A stretch of 64,000 nucleotides of DNA from Calycina herbarum (taxonomy: Eukaryota; Ascomycota; Leotiomycetes; Helotiales; Pezizellaceae), in contig LLEY01000015.1 of assembly GCA_001414485.1 (NCBI GenBank), positions 496,001-560,000 of the forward strand. Direction: 5' to 3'. Of the stretch, positions 43,545-57,500 are shown in pieces. The position numbers and the translations under genes are program-made. Each line of letters opens with the position of its first letter. Within the stretch, counting starts at the first letter, position 1. The notes under the pieces were generated by a model that saw only the letters and a program-made list of their open reading frames with translations, did no database searches and was not told where the DNA came from.

Positions 43545-46500
43545 AAGTGTACCAGATCTTGTAGTAGATAAATCCAGGCAGAGAGAGGAAGTGGGAATGG
43601 CTAAGAATAAATGACAAGTAAATCGAATTTTGCAACCTTGCCCGTCACATCAATTAACAATCTTGGATGGAGTATAGACATAAGAGAGTCAATCACCCAT
43701 ATCATTTCAAAAGAAAGAAAGAGCAAGAGAGCGTAAGATGAAAGGTATCAGGAAAGCCATCTGGATTATTTGGTATCTAATTTAAACTATCTAAATAATA
43801 TTAGACTAGAATACAACTCGCTAGTATAAGATACAGTGTAGAAACTGTACCGAAGTCGCAATTATTTACGCAGTAAATGACCAAAATGTTATGTTATGAT
43901 GAAGGGTCAGAAACAATGAAGCAATTCCAACTCAGACCTACAAAAAGAAATTAGATAGCAATAATAACTTGACAACAACTAATCGTAAAAATACAACAAA
44001 AATATAAATAGGTACCGAAGATGCTAATTTACCTAGCTTTGGGGTTTTTATTTTGTTTGCGTTGAATAATAGGCGTTGGTATTCGTGTAGTTTAAAGTAA
44101 TGGTGCCACTTTCCGTGTCCACCGGGAGCCTCAGTAGCAAGTACGAAGTTCATCTCCTCTCATCTATGCTTATGCTTAGCGACTCGGGTATTCCTGAAAC
44201 CACAAAGTTCCCTAAGACAAGAGAGTTAATAACTATGGAAGGCTATTGGATATGTTCTTCTCATTTCTGCCGCTAGTAAATTCTTCTCTTATGTTGGTAT
44301 CAACAAGAAAAAATGATAAAGTGTGCAGATTGATCTGTGATTATTACATAGAAAACCACAAGGGACGAGAAAGCCTCCAAGTTTAGCACTGATAGGGAAA
44401 TGACACAAGGACCTCTCCAATAATAATAATGTTTAGTGATTGGTTTGATTGTCGATAAGGGCTTGCTCTCGAATCTTTCCATCCTCCGGAGGGAATTCGA
44501 AACCCTTCTTGCGACGTAGATTTACAAACACTTAGGCCAGGCTGTTTGACTTGATATGGAAGCCCTTTATCGAAGTTTAGACTTTAAGAAATAAATTCTC
44601 TGATGAATGGTTTGATTTAGGGTTGTTCTTGTTAAATCAAGACACTTGCATCCCAGAATTGTCAACAACATCAATCGTACCCATCCCATCTCCATCCCAA
44701 ACATACCAAAACCCTCACAAGCTTTTCTCTCATCACAATGCATTGCATAACCCAACCCAACCCCATCCCCAGCATGCATAATCATAAAACACCCAACCGG
44801 GTCCTTACCCCTCCCTCCCCTCACCCAAACCCTCAGAACCAAAGAAAAGAAAGAAAGAAACCAACCAACAAGCCAAGCCAAGCCCACTTTTAAAAAAATA
44901 AAATAAGAAGAATCACGCATAAATCCTCTCATCACACCAACCAACATCGCCCCTCGTAAACATGCAACTCGTCCATCCAATCACGTGCCAAGAAAAACCC
45001 AACACCTCGGATTCCACCGTTGCCTTCCCATGTTCCCTCGTTGATAAGAGAGGCCGGCCGATCGGTTGGGATTCTCTGGCTCTGGCCGTATTCGGACCTT
45101 CTTTGTGGAACCTCTCGAAGGAAGTCACGACCCTAGGCTAAGGTAGGCGCCATTAGGGGACCTCGGGGACATCGCTTCGAACCCCATTTCCTTCATTCAA
45201 TCCCATCACCCATCACCCATCACCCAAACTCATCACATCCCAAGACTAATCGGATATTGGTTCAGGGGAGCGGATCATATAGACAGGGCTTCTCCACATG
45301 CTCGTTCGTGTGCGGATGGTCTCCCGGTCACGCAACGTACCACTGTTGGTGCAGCCTTTCTTCTCTTCATTTGTTCTTCTTTTGGGGTTGGCTGGTTGTT
45401 CTGGAAGGTTTTGGTGCGGGTAAATGGCATGTGTGGGGCATGTTTGGGCAAGGGGTTGCACTGATGTGATGGGCTTTGAGGAATTGATTGGGATTGGGGC
45501 TGGGGATTATTGGAAGTTGCGACGATGATTACGATACCTTTTTTTTTTTGGACTACCAGGTACGGAGGAAGGTAGCCTTTTGGTAAACGATGTGTTGATT
45601 AAGTAACATGGTGAGGGAGGGAGATTTTGAGTTTGATAATGGCTTAAAACCGGGGCAGAAAAAGAGCGCATCGACGATCTGGGGAAATATGGGATTGGTG
45701 GGGATTGGAGAATTGAGAAAGCCGAATTCTTTTCCAAGATGGTTGTTGGAGATGGCAAGATGCAGTACGAAGTACGCGTTCCGTGTTCGAGTACGCATGA
45801 AATCAAACTTCCACACTCAGAGAAAGAAAGCATATGAAAACATGCAGCAACGGAGGAAGTCGAAGGAAACGGTCGAGTGGCTTACTCAAACACTATGCTC
45901 TGCCGTCAATTCCAACGCCCCAAGATAAACCCCCACAACACCACAACACCACTACAAAGCCCAGAACTCAAATCCCCAACATGAATTCTCGCATGAGATG
46001 CCCAACAAATGCATCCCAACCCCATGAAACACGGAGGATATCAAGGTAAAACAACAACAACTGCCATTGCAGGATACCACTGCGATGCATCTCAAAGTTA
46101 CCAGTCTTTCAACGACCTCCTCGCGTGCTCACTGCTCAGTTCTTGCTGCCAGCACTGCATGTTCGAAGGTCTTCCATCACCGATAAAAATGCTCTGCAGT
46201 AAGTACGTAGTAAATGTAACCTCTTACCCCATAAAGAGTAGACCGGTTTCTTACAACAGCCTCACACAAAACAGAAAGACGGGTCGGGTCGGTGCTGCTC
46301 ACAAGAAGTGATATTCGCCGACCTCGAACCACGGAACGCATTATTCAACAATGAAAGCGATTGTGGAAATCGCAATTTTTTTTTTAATCCGTCCGGCCAC
46401 CCGTCTTTCATACTCTATCTTGTCAAGTTGGGTTGGGATAGCATTCGAAACTTGGCTGGTGGAAAGGTTTCCTGACGCCATGGACGTTATTGATGGTAAT

Positions 46501-49500
46501 AATTCTTCAACGCGCGGCACGGGCGACACAAGAGTCAACAAAGTAAGGAAAACCCCAAAAATGGGTGTATCTCGCCCAGTCAATTTTCTGAGGGGGTTGG
46601 GTGGGTGTGCGTGTTCTTCCGTGAAGATCTTCGGGCCAGGAGGGTCCCTGAATGTCAGACGGGAATCCTTCCCGTCCTGTCCTGGATCTTTGGAGCGATG
46701 CTCTGCCTCTCCCCAACATCGCCTAGAACCATGGAACATTCTTTTTCCCCCCCCTCTCCCACAACACGGGTGGGTAACGTTAAATATTTCCCATTGCGGA
46801 AATTATGCAATTTTCTCTGCATATTATTGATATGCACATTTTAGTGTTACTTAGAGTGATGAGATTGATTTCATTGGAGTGAAAATGGTATTCGAGTCCC
46901 AAAAAATCCGAGTTTGCGAGTTCAATGGCTATTAATTTGAAGGCCAAATTTTTGGAATTGTTTTTGGGGAACTGCCGATGGTGGTCAGCTCGGCCTGGAA
47001 ATAGTTACCGGGGAGGAGGCTGCAAAGGTAATGCTGACTGCATAAGTGCTGAACTTGGTGAAATTGACTCTGGTGAGGACAGAAAAAGGGTTCCTTATTG
47101 TTTCTGAGATGAAAATCTGCAATTGATTTTACAAAAAAAGGTAATTTTGTAGAAAAACCCCTCTCCATCTTTCGCTTCCACAAACTTAATTCCCCAATTG
47201 AAGCTTAAAGCATCTACCCTCCCTTGACCCGTGTAACCCAACAAAAGAACAGACATACGATGATACGATCCAAAGCACGGCCATGCCTCTTCCGTCCCGC
47301 ACAGATGGGTGCACAACATTAAAAAAAGAACAACAACAACAATAGAACGACCCGTGTGCATGTCAACCCGCCCAACAAACCCATGGGAGTGTGATGGGAC
47401 CATGCTTGATGTAAACCCTTCCTTTCGGAGTCACGTCCCTATTGCAGCATCCTCATACAAAACGTCATGTCAAAAAATCCTGGGCTTCACCAAGACAAAT
47501 ACGACTCTGCGGAAAGTAATATTTTTATGGGGGAATGGAACCCCTTCGCTTCGGGGGGCATGGCATGGCATGGCATGGCATGGCGTGAGAGAGTTTTTCT
47601 GTGGTTTTCTTTTTCCTTTTTGGCTTGTTTCATGGGGTTGGGTTGGAAGTCTGGATCTTTTGGATGGAAGTCGGGGACGAATGTGAGTTGAGAAAAGAGG
47701 CTCAATTTAGAGACAAGACTTCCAGCCGTTTTTTAAACCTTGCTTCGTGGGATGTGTTTCAGAACCTAGAAACCCACTGTTTCCCCCCAATGTCTTATCT
47801 CGGAAGTATTGTCTGTCTAGAAATCGAGAATACAGTGGCAGCAATATATTAAGATTGCGTACGGAGTAAATTCCGATGCACTCCGCGAAAGTATAGATCC
47901 GAAGTCTCACTCACTCTGGCTAAGGCTGAGGAAATAAAATACCTGTTTGCGGTAATTATTTCGAGTATTATACGGAGAGACGGAAAAGCCCAAAGTGGAC
48001 ATTTTATCGTAGCAAAATAAGTCGGGTAGATGTTCCGTACCAAAATAACTAACTCGGGTAGTTCCGTACCAAAGAAGATAACCTGATATCATATCTGATT
48101 AGCTCTATCATTTTATGGAAGGAGCCGGAAAGACACACGGCTCAAAACTTCACGATCCATTGAAACCCTAAAAGTTTGGCAATTTTCTAGTCGTCACATT
48201 GTTTGCGACCACGAATCGTTGCTTAGAAAATGCTAACTTGGCTTCGGATCTCTCATGAGCCGTGAAAAAACCCGTTGAAGAAAAACATTGAGCATGTGTT
48301 TGAATTAATCGTTTCTATTTTAGCAGCTGAAGCTCCTGAGGTGAGGGGTAGGGTGACAGATGGAGGGGTTGTCTTTGGGAGTTTGACATCGTCCCAAACT
48401 GGATAACTTGCAAACCTATTACCTGTTGCGGAACAGTAATTGCATGAGGAATTTCAGCCTTATAATCTTGCGCACGTATCTGTAGCCTCGTGGTTGAAAG
48501 GATCCAGAAACGCAATGCTCGCCTCAAGGTATCAATTCCTTCGGTACTTGTGTGATGTGCATGATCAGATGGCACAGCAGAGACACGCATCCGTGGCTTC
48601 ATCCTCCCGGATTGGTGTGGTCGATACCATTTTGGAACCCTCATCTATCCAAAGAGGAACGAAAGAGGCCTATATTCGTGGGCAGCTATCATTTCTGGTG
48701 TTTGAAGGAGTTTGGGATGATGTTGCCACACAATGATACCTTCTCCACGGGTCCGTCTGGAATGGGGGTTTCCATGGCAATATTTGCCGCCAAACAATGG
48801 CGAGAAGATCCAATACAAGACCCCATCACTCAATATTGGAATCATGGTACTTGATAGGCTTCCACAGATTGCTGGGAATCCAACGAACATCGTGGAGTTT
48901 GCCGCGAAGTCGCACGAATCGAGTGGAATCGCTGAAGGAAAGAAATGTTATTGAACGCCACCGTGACCGAGTCCTCTCGTTCCATTGACCTGGTGGACAT
49001 TCCTGGGCGGCGAGCGCCACTAAACTCAACACCAACGAACAACAAAAAGAGTCGCAAAATTGGAGTCATCGTCGTCATGCGCAGCCTCCTCAAGTCTGCG
49101 CAATGCAGTCCTGTACCGACAGCCCACGTGCCTTGCAGGTACAATTACGCGGCCGGCATTTACGAAGTGCAAAAGACAAGAGAATTCGGGTTCGCCATGC
49201 AATGCCATCAAGCGCAGCAACGGTAATGCCGGAGGCAGACTTCTCGTTGTTCCTCGCATCCCATGATGATGCCTCTCCGTAAATGTTATGCAAACTTTTA
49301 TCGGCCTGGATGCCTCAGCTGCGGAATCTGAAGGAAAGCATGTTTGATTCCCCAGATTCGTATGAGTTGAAAACATGGATGGTCGCGATGGTGTTGAGTG
49401 AGGATGACGATCAATAGCGTGATCCGCGGCGAGGACAGGCCTGGCAAGATTTGAGTGCCACTCCATCGCGAGCACGGCTGTTCATCGTCATGACAGGTCC

Positions 49501-52500
49501 ATGGCCCAGCAGCCCATGGAGATTGGAAGAGAATTGAAGGAGTAGAAAATGCAACAATTGGTGAGTTTGTCCGCGCTTATTCAGGGAGACTTCTTCAATG
49601 ATTCGATGCTATCCACTCCTCGTAAGCAAGCTCGCTGAAGCAATTGACCAACCGTTACAAGTATTTGATTTTCTACAAACCCTTCCTTCCCTTCGGAGAG
49701 TCCCGCTGCCGTCTTTTACCCTTTTACCAGGCTAGGTACCTATCTAGCCAGCTGCTACTTTGGTACCCGCGTGCGGCGTAAAATAAGGAGCTGGATTCTA
49801 GGGTAGTGCGGGAGGAAGGTACAGTATCTGTGTATCTTTCGCCTGTTGGTTCATTGAATTGACACACAACAGGTCACGGAAAACAATCCTATTCTATGCA
49901 CCGAAGTCTCTCGAAATCTGAAGGCGTCAGCGCCATCTAAAAAAATGACGGGACGGCACATAATCGGAGTGGGGGTTAGCGATAGCATCACCTCTGTGAA
50001 TCAGCTCGAGCGTTGAACTCTCTCTCAAGAGCCGCTCCGGCATTGAAATCGGGCATTTCTTTGTGCCTCTGCTTGGAGGGCTTAAGGGTCCGAGAGAGAA
50101 GATAAAAAGGACAAAAACGTCAGCGAGCGACTCAGCCGTGTGCAGGTGGTGGAGTTGTAGAGTGGATGATTCCGATGTCCATTTGGTGACCGAGTTCGAC
50201 TTACGGGGCAAGACTTGCTAGCCCCAGGCTTGGAGAGGCCATTGACTGGGTATGAGGCTCTCTGAAAAGACGTAACTTTGGTACTTTACGGCGGTACTCA
50301 AGTCACTCCCTGAAGCGCTGATTCGATCGACCGTTAGTTCAACTTTCTGTACGCGCTGGAAAGTGGCACAACACAGTAGCACTCAACTGGCTCTTTCAGG
50401 TCAGAAAAGTCGGTTGCAGTTCTGCTGCCGTGCTCGCTTGTAACTCACAGGAGAGTAAGATTCCAAATGGATTTGTTTAATTTGTCGAGTCGTACTTCGT
50501 ATACTAATACGTCTGCCTACTCGTAAAAGTCATGACAGTCAAGGAGAGCAGGGTGACATGCAAGTGTATTCAGCCATATCAGCCTTATAGAGAATTAATA
50601 TCAAAGACACACCTCGTCTCTCCGAAAGGGGCTGGAACGGGCACCGGGGTGATTTCTGTTGGGACCTGCAGTAATCTTCTGAGTAACTGTAACTCCATCC
50701 TGACTGTGCTGTGCAGTGCATACTCTATCTCTTCAACAGAGGATAAAGTAGGGAACGAAGCACTGAGATGAAAATCCTGAGGCACCTCCCCCCAATTGAG
50801 TTGTGGTGCGGGCCTTGTCACCCCAAAATGGTCAATGGTCAATGGCCTTTAGTGGATTCAGGAACCTGTCAAGCCCCGCAACTCGGGATCAGGGGCATAC
50901 AGGGAAGCTCCTAGGAGGCGTCGTCGAAGATCAGGGGTTGCCTCCGGCTATACCCAGCTACCCAACACCATTGGGTCCTTTTTAGTACTCGAGTACCGCC
51001 AAAGAGGCCATTCAGTGGCCACTCAGCGAGTGACGTTCAGTGAACGCCACGAGAGGCCTCTCAGGCGAAAAGTTTAATCTCTGTCTGCTCCTCACACAGA
51101 GTTCACTCACCGAGTATGCACTACGAGTACCCTATAAGACTTTTCGCTGGCAAACCCAAAATTACGCAGCAGTCCGTACCTGCCGAAGCAATATTTGCGT
51201 GCCCAACGAGTAACTTAGCTGGTGCTAGTGGTGTACGGAGTAGTAGTGCCCCCCTTGTTAGACGTTAGACGTGCCACTGATGGACTCAGTCGGAAACAGC
51301 GACTACTCTAGCTAACTCTAAGCTCCGTTAAGCAACATATCACATCCTCTTAGTCTCTAGCTGACACGCTGAAGATCAGCACGCTCAGTGGGCTCAGGCT
51401 GTACTCGAATCATTCGAATCACTCGAATCACTCGACTGTGGACTCATCCAAGGCTGGTTAGTGACCAGTCGCGGGTGTCTTCCACCAGCCTCCAGGGTTC
51501 AAGACTTCCAGAGACTTGCTTCCTTGGGCCACAGAGCCCGACAGGCGCCGCCCGTCGTCCCCAGCTCTACGACGCTGAAAGGTCGAGAAGGCCATTGCTG
51601 CTTCTGCGTCCTTCTGCTTCTGCCCTCTCCTCCGCGTTGTTGATGCTGGACTGGGTTATGTGTCGGATCGCTCCTGGGTTCTTGCTAGACCGCTTCGGGT
51701 CCTGGGTACTCCTCTCATCACTGGTGGTCAAACCAACCCCGGACCAATGCCAATCAAAGCAGCCTTGGAGATGAGGAACCCGTCCCGAATCGCCCTCCTC
51801 TCCCTCACCTTATCCTCCCCCTGCCATATCGGCCTCCCCACCCTCACCGGCTTCTCGCACGCGCGCCCCTCCATCATCCCCCCTGTCGTCGTTGTGGGTG
51901 GACGACGTCTGCTTCGCTTGGTGCAGTCTCTGCAACCTGCACGCACGCTACGCCTAACGTGCTCTCTGTCGGATGGAGCTCAAGTCTCGTTTAGTTCCAA
52001 TTTCATTGTCGAGCATTGTCCAATACGGCCTCGTCTATGGGTCCCTAACGGGGACGGGGACTTTTTCTCTCCTCGACCTCGACCTGCATTAGGTTGGGAG
52101 GAGGGTCCCAGCCGCTTAGCCTCTTTCGACCTTTTTTGATGCTCCTCCTCCTCCCCTAAATCCTCCCCCTCCCCCCTGTTCAGACCCGCTTGCCACTGGC
52201 CACTCACTCACTGCCCACCCTCTGGACCTTCTTGGTGTGCCTGTCATTCATGCTCTCCTGGTCGGAGCCCCAGCTTGGCTTTCCCCAGCAATATCTCACA
52301 TATGCAATAAGTCTTCTTACTGGTCTACTCTGTTCACGTCTCCATTTTGGTAGAAAGCCTCTCATTTATTATCTCACCCTTCCCCTCGATTCCTCACTTT
52401 GCTCCCTCTTTCGGCCCATTCTCGTCCAGACTCTCTTTTTGATACTTTCCCCTCCCTCCTTCAGACCAGGACCATTCCTTCATCTTCTATCGCCAAGTAT

Positions 52501-52774
52501 GCCCTTATGAAACTGGAAACATCTCTCTCCTCTTACGGGCCGTCGCGACTCCAGCCGTCGAAACAACAAACGTGCTCGGATCCCAAATCTTCCACTTCGA
52601 CGACGGACACACTCCCGAATTACACATCGAAACAAATCGCTCGGCCTTTTAACTACTTGAGGGGAACTTCCTTTTGCTCTAGTGAGATATTTTGGGATAA
52701 CTGGAGGACGCCTTGCAATCTATAACTATATCGACAAGTAAGGGGTTTTTGCGAGCAGCTCCCAACTATACGCG
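43545..52774. other. 9.2-kb region without a supportable gene
   Basis: All six frames were inspected. The longer frames (e.g. 44567-44980 minus, 46351-46830 plus, 49026-49475 minus, 51388-52139 plus) overlap antisense frames, lack recognisable motifs and often start at non-ATG codons. Small repeats are present: ATCACCC x3 near 45205-45229, (GGCAT)n at about 47558-47583, a ~20-nt duplication containing GTTCCGTACCAAA at about 48030-48074, and CACTCGAAT-type units at about 51403-51436. From about 51450 to 52750 the sequence is C/T-rich, as in a long promoter/5' UTR, and probably belongs to the GPCR gene downstream. Confidence 0.45.
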
Positions 52775-54564
52775 ATGTCGAACGGAACAAAATCACCATT
52801 TCAGGGCGAATGCCTCGCCCCCTTTCTTCAAGAAGATTTATTCCCTTCTGGTGGATGTATGTGATTTTCCATTGCAATGTGAATGGCGCGTGCTAATAAG
52901 ATGTAGTTATCAAAGGTCGATTTTGTTCTACAACTCTCGGACCCTCATGCTGTCTTCCTTGTCCCCAAGCAGAATGGCTATATCCAGACCACTTTTCTAC
53001 CATCACACAGACAGCAAACTGGATCAATGTGGTATCATTGGTTGCAGTCGCATTTTTATTAGTTTCATTTGCAGTTCTACCCGTCGAGAAAACCCATCGC
53101 CATTACCTGAGTATATGCTTGGCGGTTGGAGTTACCTTGATGAATGTAAGTTGTTAAATCTTCTCTTCTTTGGTCAATATCCCCGAGCACTGGTGGCGAG
53201 TAATTACACGGACAATTGGATGTTCAATCCTCATTCGAGCTTTCATGGGTGTATATCACAGCATCTACTAACTGTTCACAGCTCGGCTTCATCGTTCCTT
53301 TAGGCGCCAAACCAAAACAATGTTTCAACGAAATCACACCAAATGATATGACGACTAATGTATCATGCGCATTATCTGGAGCCTTCTTGATTGCGGGAGG
53401 TTGGGCTGGCGTTATGTGGGTATTTTTACGCGCCGTCGCACTTCATCTTCAAATCTGTTGGCAAATGATCATCGGGAAAACATTCATGTGGGGTGCGCTG
53501 GCTGCTGGATGGGGAATTCCAGCAGTAGGGTTAACTGTCGCGTTGGTCTTCAGTGGTGTTTCATTTCGATTTGGCGACACTTGCCATGTCAATCACACAA
53601 ACAGCTTGGCAGACCTCTGGATTCCATTATTAGTCTTCGCTGGTGTCACCGTCATCATTCAATTCGCAACCTTTGGATATTGCATCAAGGTCTACCTTCA
53701 GTCTCTTGCCGATGACTCCACGACAACCGACACTTCAGGATTACGATCATACACCAATAGTGTTCGAGGAACGATTTCACCCAAGCAAGCTTACCGGAGA
53801 GTCAGAAGAGTCATTGAGCTCCAATGGAGAGGTATCGCGATTGTTCTTTTGATCATTGCTGATGTCGTCTTCTTCGCCATTGTCTTTGTTTTTATGGATA
53901 ACACCGAAATGAGTCTTGTCAAGAACCCGGAGAGATCCTTGCCTTGGCTGCGGTGCCTAGTTCTATCGGGAGGAGACAAGAACAAGTGTCTACCATTGAC
54001 CTCAAATCTTGTCGTCAATGAAGCCACTATCACTGCTGTTCTCCTACTTCTTTCTGTAAGTTCCACCCACCCACCTGCATTGGTCACGTGTACTAATTCC
54101 TTCTCCAGCTCAACGGTGTTTGGTGTCTCTTCCTCCTCGGCCGTGTCTCCATGTTCACTGGCTGGTACGACCTCCTTCGCAGACGCGTCAAGCCTGACAT
54201 TGAATTCGTCAGCGCTGATGTCCGCCAATTTAAAAACACACCTGATTCCTATGAGATGCTTTCAAAGGATCGTGAAATGAACAAAAGCCCTGAACCCTAC
54301 CAACAACCATATCAACAAACTTACCCCATCTCACCGAACCCAATATCACCCATATCACCGGCAGTCACAAAAAGCGGCCGCGAGACCCCGGATTATTTCG
54401 GTCGCGAAGCGAGATATAAATCTCCATCTCGCTCTTTTAGTGCACCCAAGCCACCGCCTGGTGGTTCTATGAGAACTCAAACTGCCAGTTGGGATTCCAC
54501 GAGTACGCATGCTCAGCCTACTTATTACGCTGGCATGGATCCGTTGGCTATGAATAAGATATGA
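52775..54564 (+). CDS. seven-transmembrane G-protein-coupled receptor-like protein
   Basis: Four exons, 52775-52856, 52907-53145, 53282-54055 and 54109-54564 (introns 50, 136 and 53 nt), encode 516 residues. A short cysteine-rich ectodomain (GECLAPFLQ, FCSTTLGPSCCLPCPQAEW) is followed by seven hydrophobic segments: WINVVSLVAVAFLLVSFAVL, YLSICLAVGVTLMNLGFIVP, ALSGAFLIAGGWAGVMWVFL, MWGALAAGWGIPAVGLTVAL, LWIPLLVFAGVTVIIQFATF, GIAIVLLIIADVVFFAIVFV and ATITAVLLLLSLNGVWCLFL. The cytosolic tail (about 130 residues) is rich in Pro, Tyr, Gln and Ser (PYQQPYQQTYPISPNPISPI). The topology fits the fungal GPCR class sometimes compared with secretin/frizzled receptors (GprM-like); this class name is a tentative recollection. 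The ligand is unknown; coupling to cAMP/PKA or MAPK signalling is inferred. Confidence 0.85.
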
Positions 54565-57500
54565 TTTGTTTGTTTTGTTTTGGGTGGATGGTTATTTAAT
54601 ACTTCCTCTATTTTTTTTATTTGCCCGCGCTTTAGCGTCTTCTTTTTTTCGTTACTGTTTATATTATGTCTATATGTGTTTCTTTTGTATATCAAAAGAC
54701 AGGGGATGGGCGGTGGGTGGCTGGTGTATCTACATTTTGATCTCTAGGGTGTTTGGGAATCAAAAAGCTCGGGTGTGATGATACTAGATGAATTGGGGTT
54801 TTGGGATATTATGGACGGAAAGGAAGGATATGTATGGGAAAGCCACATGGCACGAGGCTTGGGAACCTAGGTCGAGACAACTTGATTTGAAGATCCTCCG
54901 TAAATATGGGTGGGTGGATTCTTATCGACGGTCAAACTCTACGAGAGGACCGGATTATCTGGGGGGAATATAATCGGGGTTTCCCTTTCTCTCTCTTTCT
55001 CACGCGAGATGAGTGAGGGGAGAAAGAGGAAAGAAATTCAAAAGTTTTAAAAATCTCTACCACGCTGTCTATCGTTTTTGTGTTGTCCCCCCACTTGGCC
55101 TTCACGTCACTTCTCTCTCTCGCGCGACAATCTAATTCAATTTCAAAAATCCCAATAATTAATTCTTCCGTACCTTCTTCCTACGCTCTAGCCCTTTCTT
55201 CCCATCGGACAGTGTCCACGACCGGACCTCCCGAAATCCAACATGTACTTTTGAATCTTTACAACCCACAACCAACACCAACACCAACCAACCTACACAG
55301 CACTGCACCGTCCAGCCTCTCCTTTATTTTTCACTAACCACTTTACCCACATTACTGGAAATTCTTATCGGACTTCCTAAGTTCGCACAACACATATTCT
55401 GCCTTGCCATTCATTCATTCATTCATTCATTGGGTAAAGAAGCTTTCCGTAGAAAACTATAATCAACTGGCCACCCACCTTCCTTTCCTGTTGGATTGAT
55501 TCCTGATCGGCAGGCAGTCAGTCGTGTGGGATGGATGCTGGCTTGCCCTAGTCCCTAGCCGGTGTGGTGTGGTGCGACACCGCGATCCTTCGACCCTTGT
55601 GTGTGTGTCGTGCACGAGGGTACGAGGGCACGAGGAGAAGCGAGACCATGTCTACGTCGTACTAGTACTAGTATCCCCCACCACTGAAGAGATGTTATCT
55701 CCCTCGTAAATCTGGGCTGCGCGGCTTGTAAATGGATCTGGGATCTTTGGTTTCGTATTTGTTTTAAGTTCTGGAAGTGGGGGATTTTTTTTTTTTGGTT
55801 TAGCGTTTACTGTTTTTGTTCCTTTGCGATTTTCGACTTTGTTTTTGAGACAAGGGGAAGGCTTTCCCAATATATTTTCAGTGTGCCAACAAGAAGGAAA
55901 GGCGAGCCTCTCGCCACCAACGAGGAGATTTCCTCTTGTGGATATTGGTTTTGCTTTGATTTGCTTTGCTTTGCTTTGCTTTGCTTTGCTTTGCTTTGCT
56001 TTGCTTTGCTTTGTTTGTTTGTTTGTTTGCCTCTTTTTAATTTCTCCGGGGTGTGAATTGTCTTCCTGAAAACTTATGGTTTTGCCTCCCAACAAGATCC
56101 ACCACCTCAGTCTCAATCTCAATCGCGACTCAATAATTTGAAAACCAGAATGATCTTCGCTTCTTTCCATGCCACAGACCTACCTCAAACCCCCTGGTTT
56201 CCTCGCTTGTTCCTTGTTCCTTGTCCTTATCCTAGATCAATAATTCCTCCCATTGATGCCTCGAGGACTAAGGTTGCTCGAGTACGAAGGAGGATTTGTA
56301 ATGTGATACGAATACGTTGTTGGTATTCCATTACCCTTCATAAAGGGGTGGGAAGTTTCGGTGTTTTACTGGATGAGGGGATGTGGATGGACGAAAATGC
56401 TTCCAGGCTTTCCAATACTTGCAAAGGTTTATTGGAGATGTGAGTACAATCCCGGCTTGCCTCCAGGCGCTCACAGCTAGCGAGCGATCAAGATCAAATA
56501 AACTATGCGGACTATGGTTATCTCGAGGTGGGGTGCTTGGTAGACCTTAAAATTCCATCCCGACATTTCGCAATAGCTTTAACACTTAAGTTTTTGAACT
56601 TGTTCGGTCGTAGGAACCCACTGACGGTAACATATTATCTGACAGTAAGTAATATATATGGGTGTCATTCATCCACAAGTTTCCCAACCCAGGAATATCA
56701 TGAAAACAAAATCCTTTGTCTGGGGAAATCAAAAAGAAAACCTCCCCAAGTTATGTTTTTTTTTTCTCCCGTCGCCGTACCTTTAACGCTGTTCTTGCAA
56801 AAAAGGGACAAACAATACACAGTAGGAGATCCAGTAACTTATATATGAAGCTTGCCTATTCACTAAATTCCTGGCTTCATTTTCCGGGTGGAATGATGGC
56901 CTGTCACCTGTAGATTGTTGACGGATTTTTGTTAGGTCTTCTTCATCTTCGAGAGCTTGGGTCTTTTGAATCATTAAACACGGAATCATCTGCTAATTCC
57001 TGGACTTGGAATTAATGATTGGGCGATTTGTGGGTCTGGGGGAAAAACAAGATGATTTGAATATGAATTTATATCTATCGATATTAGATCTTAGCTCGAT
57101 TGACACAGTTCTTTTCGGGGTTTCGATCGTCTTATTGGATATATGGGTAATCTCCTGGATGTGTAGGACCCTCTCAAGTTGCTCCTTTTACGAGCGAACG
57201 AGTGAGGTAGAATTAAGGTTCTTCATTTGGTACAGAGGAGACTCTGGGGAAGGTGTATTTTCCCTGTTTCACCTCACTTCGCCCCGTGAATGCAGTGGGT
57301 AAAGAGCCTGAATTTGCCTCCCTTTTTTGCATCTGTACTTTAAACCTCGTGGTCTCGGACCTGAAGAGTTAGGTTTGAGAGTATGTACCTCACCTCCCAC
57401 TTGCAGTGGATAAAAGGAAGAAGGTTGGATTTAGGTTCCATTGAGGTACTTTGCCGTTCTTGATTTTGGTAGAGCCTGATGACTGAGGTTGGTGTGTTGC

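Noticed and set aside
44567..44980. 137-codon minus-strand frame
   Set aside because: The underlying DNA is C/T-biased (CCCAACC, CCATCCC) and the frame has no family signal.
46341..46830. Overlapping frames of 132 (minus) and 159 (plus) codons
   Set aside because: Mutually antisense, with no motif or codon-use support.
49026..49475. 149-codon minus-strand frame
   Set aside because: It overlaps several others on both strands, and no homologous pattern is recognised.
51388..52139. Plus-strand frames of 128 and 159 codons upstream of the GPCR
   Set aside because: Pro/Ser/Arg-rich translation of C/T-rich leader DNA; more likely promoter or 5' UTR.
55652..56170. 172-codon minus-strand frame with KAKQS repeats
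   Set aside because: The repeats are the translation of the CTTTG microsatellite; the rest is low-complexity and without a family.
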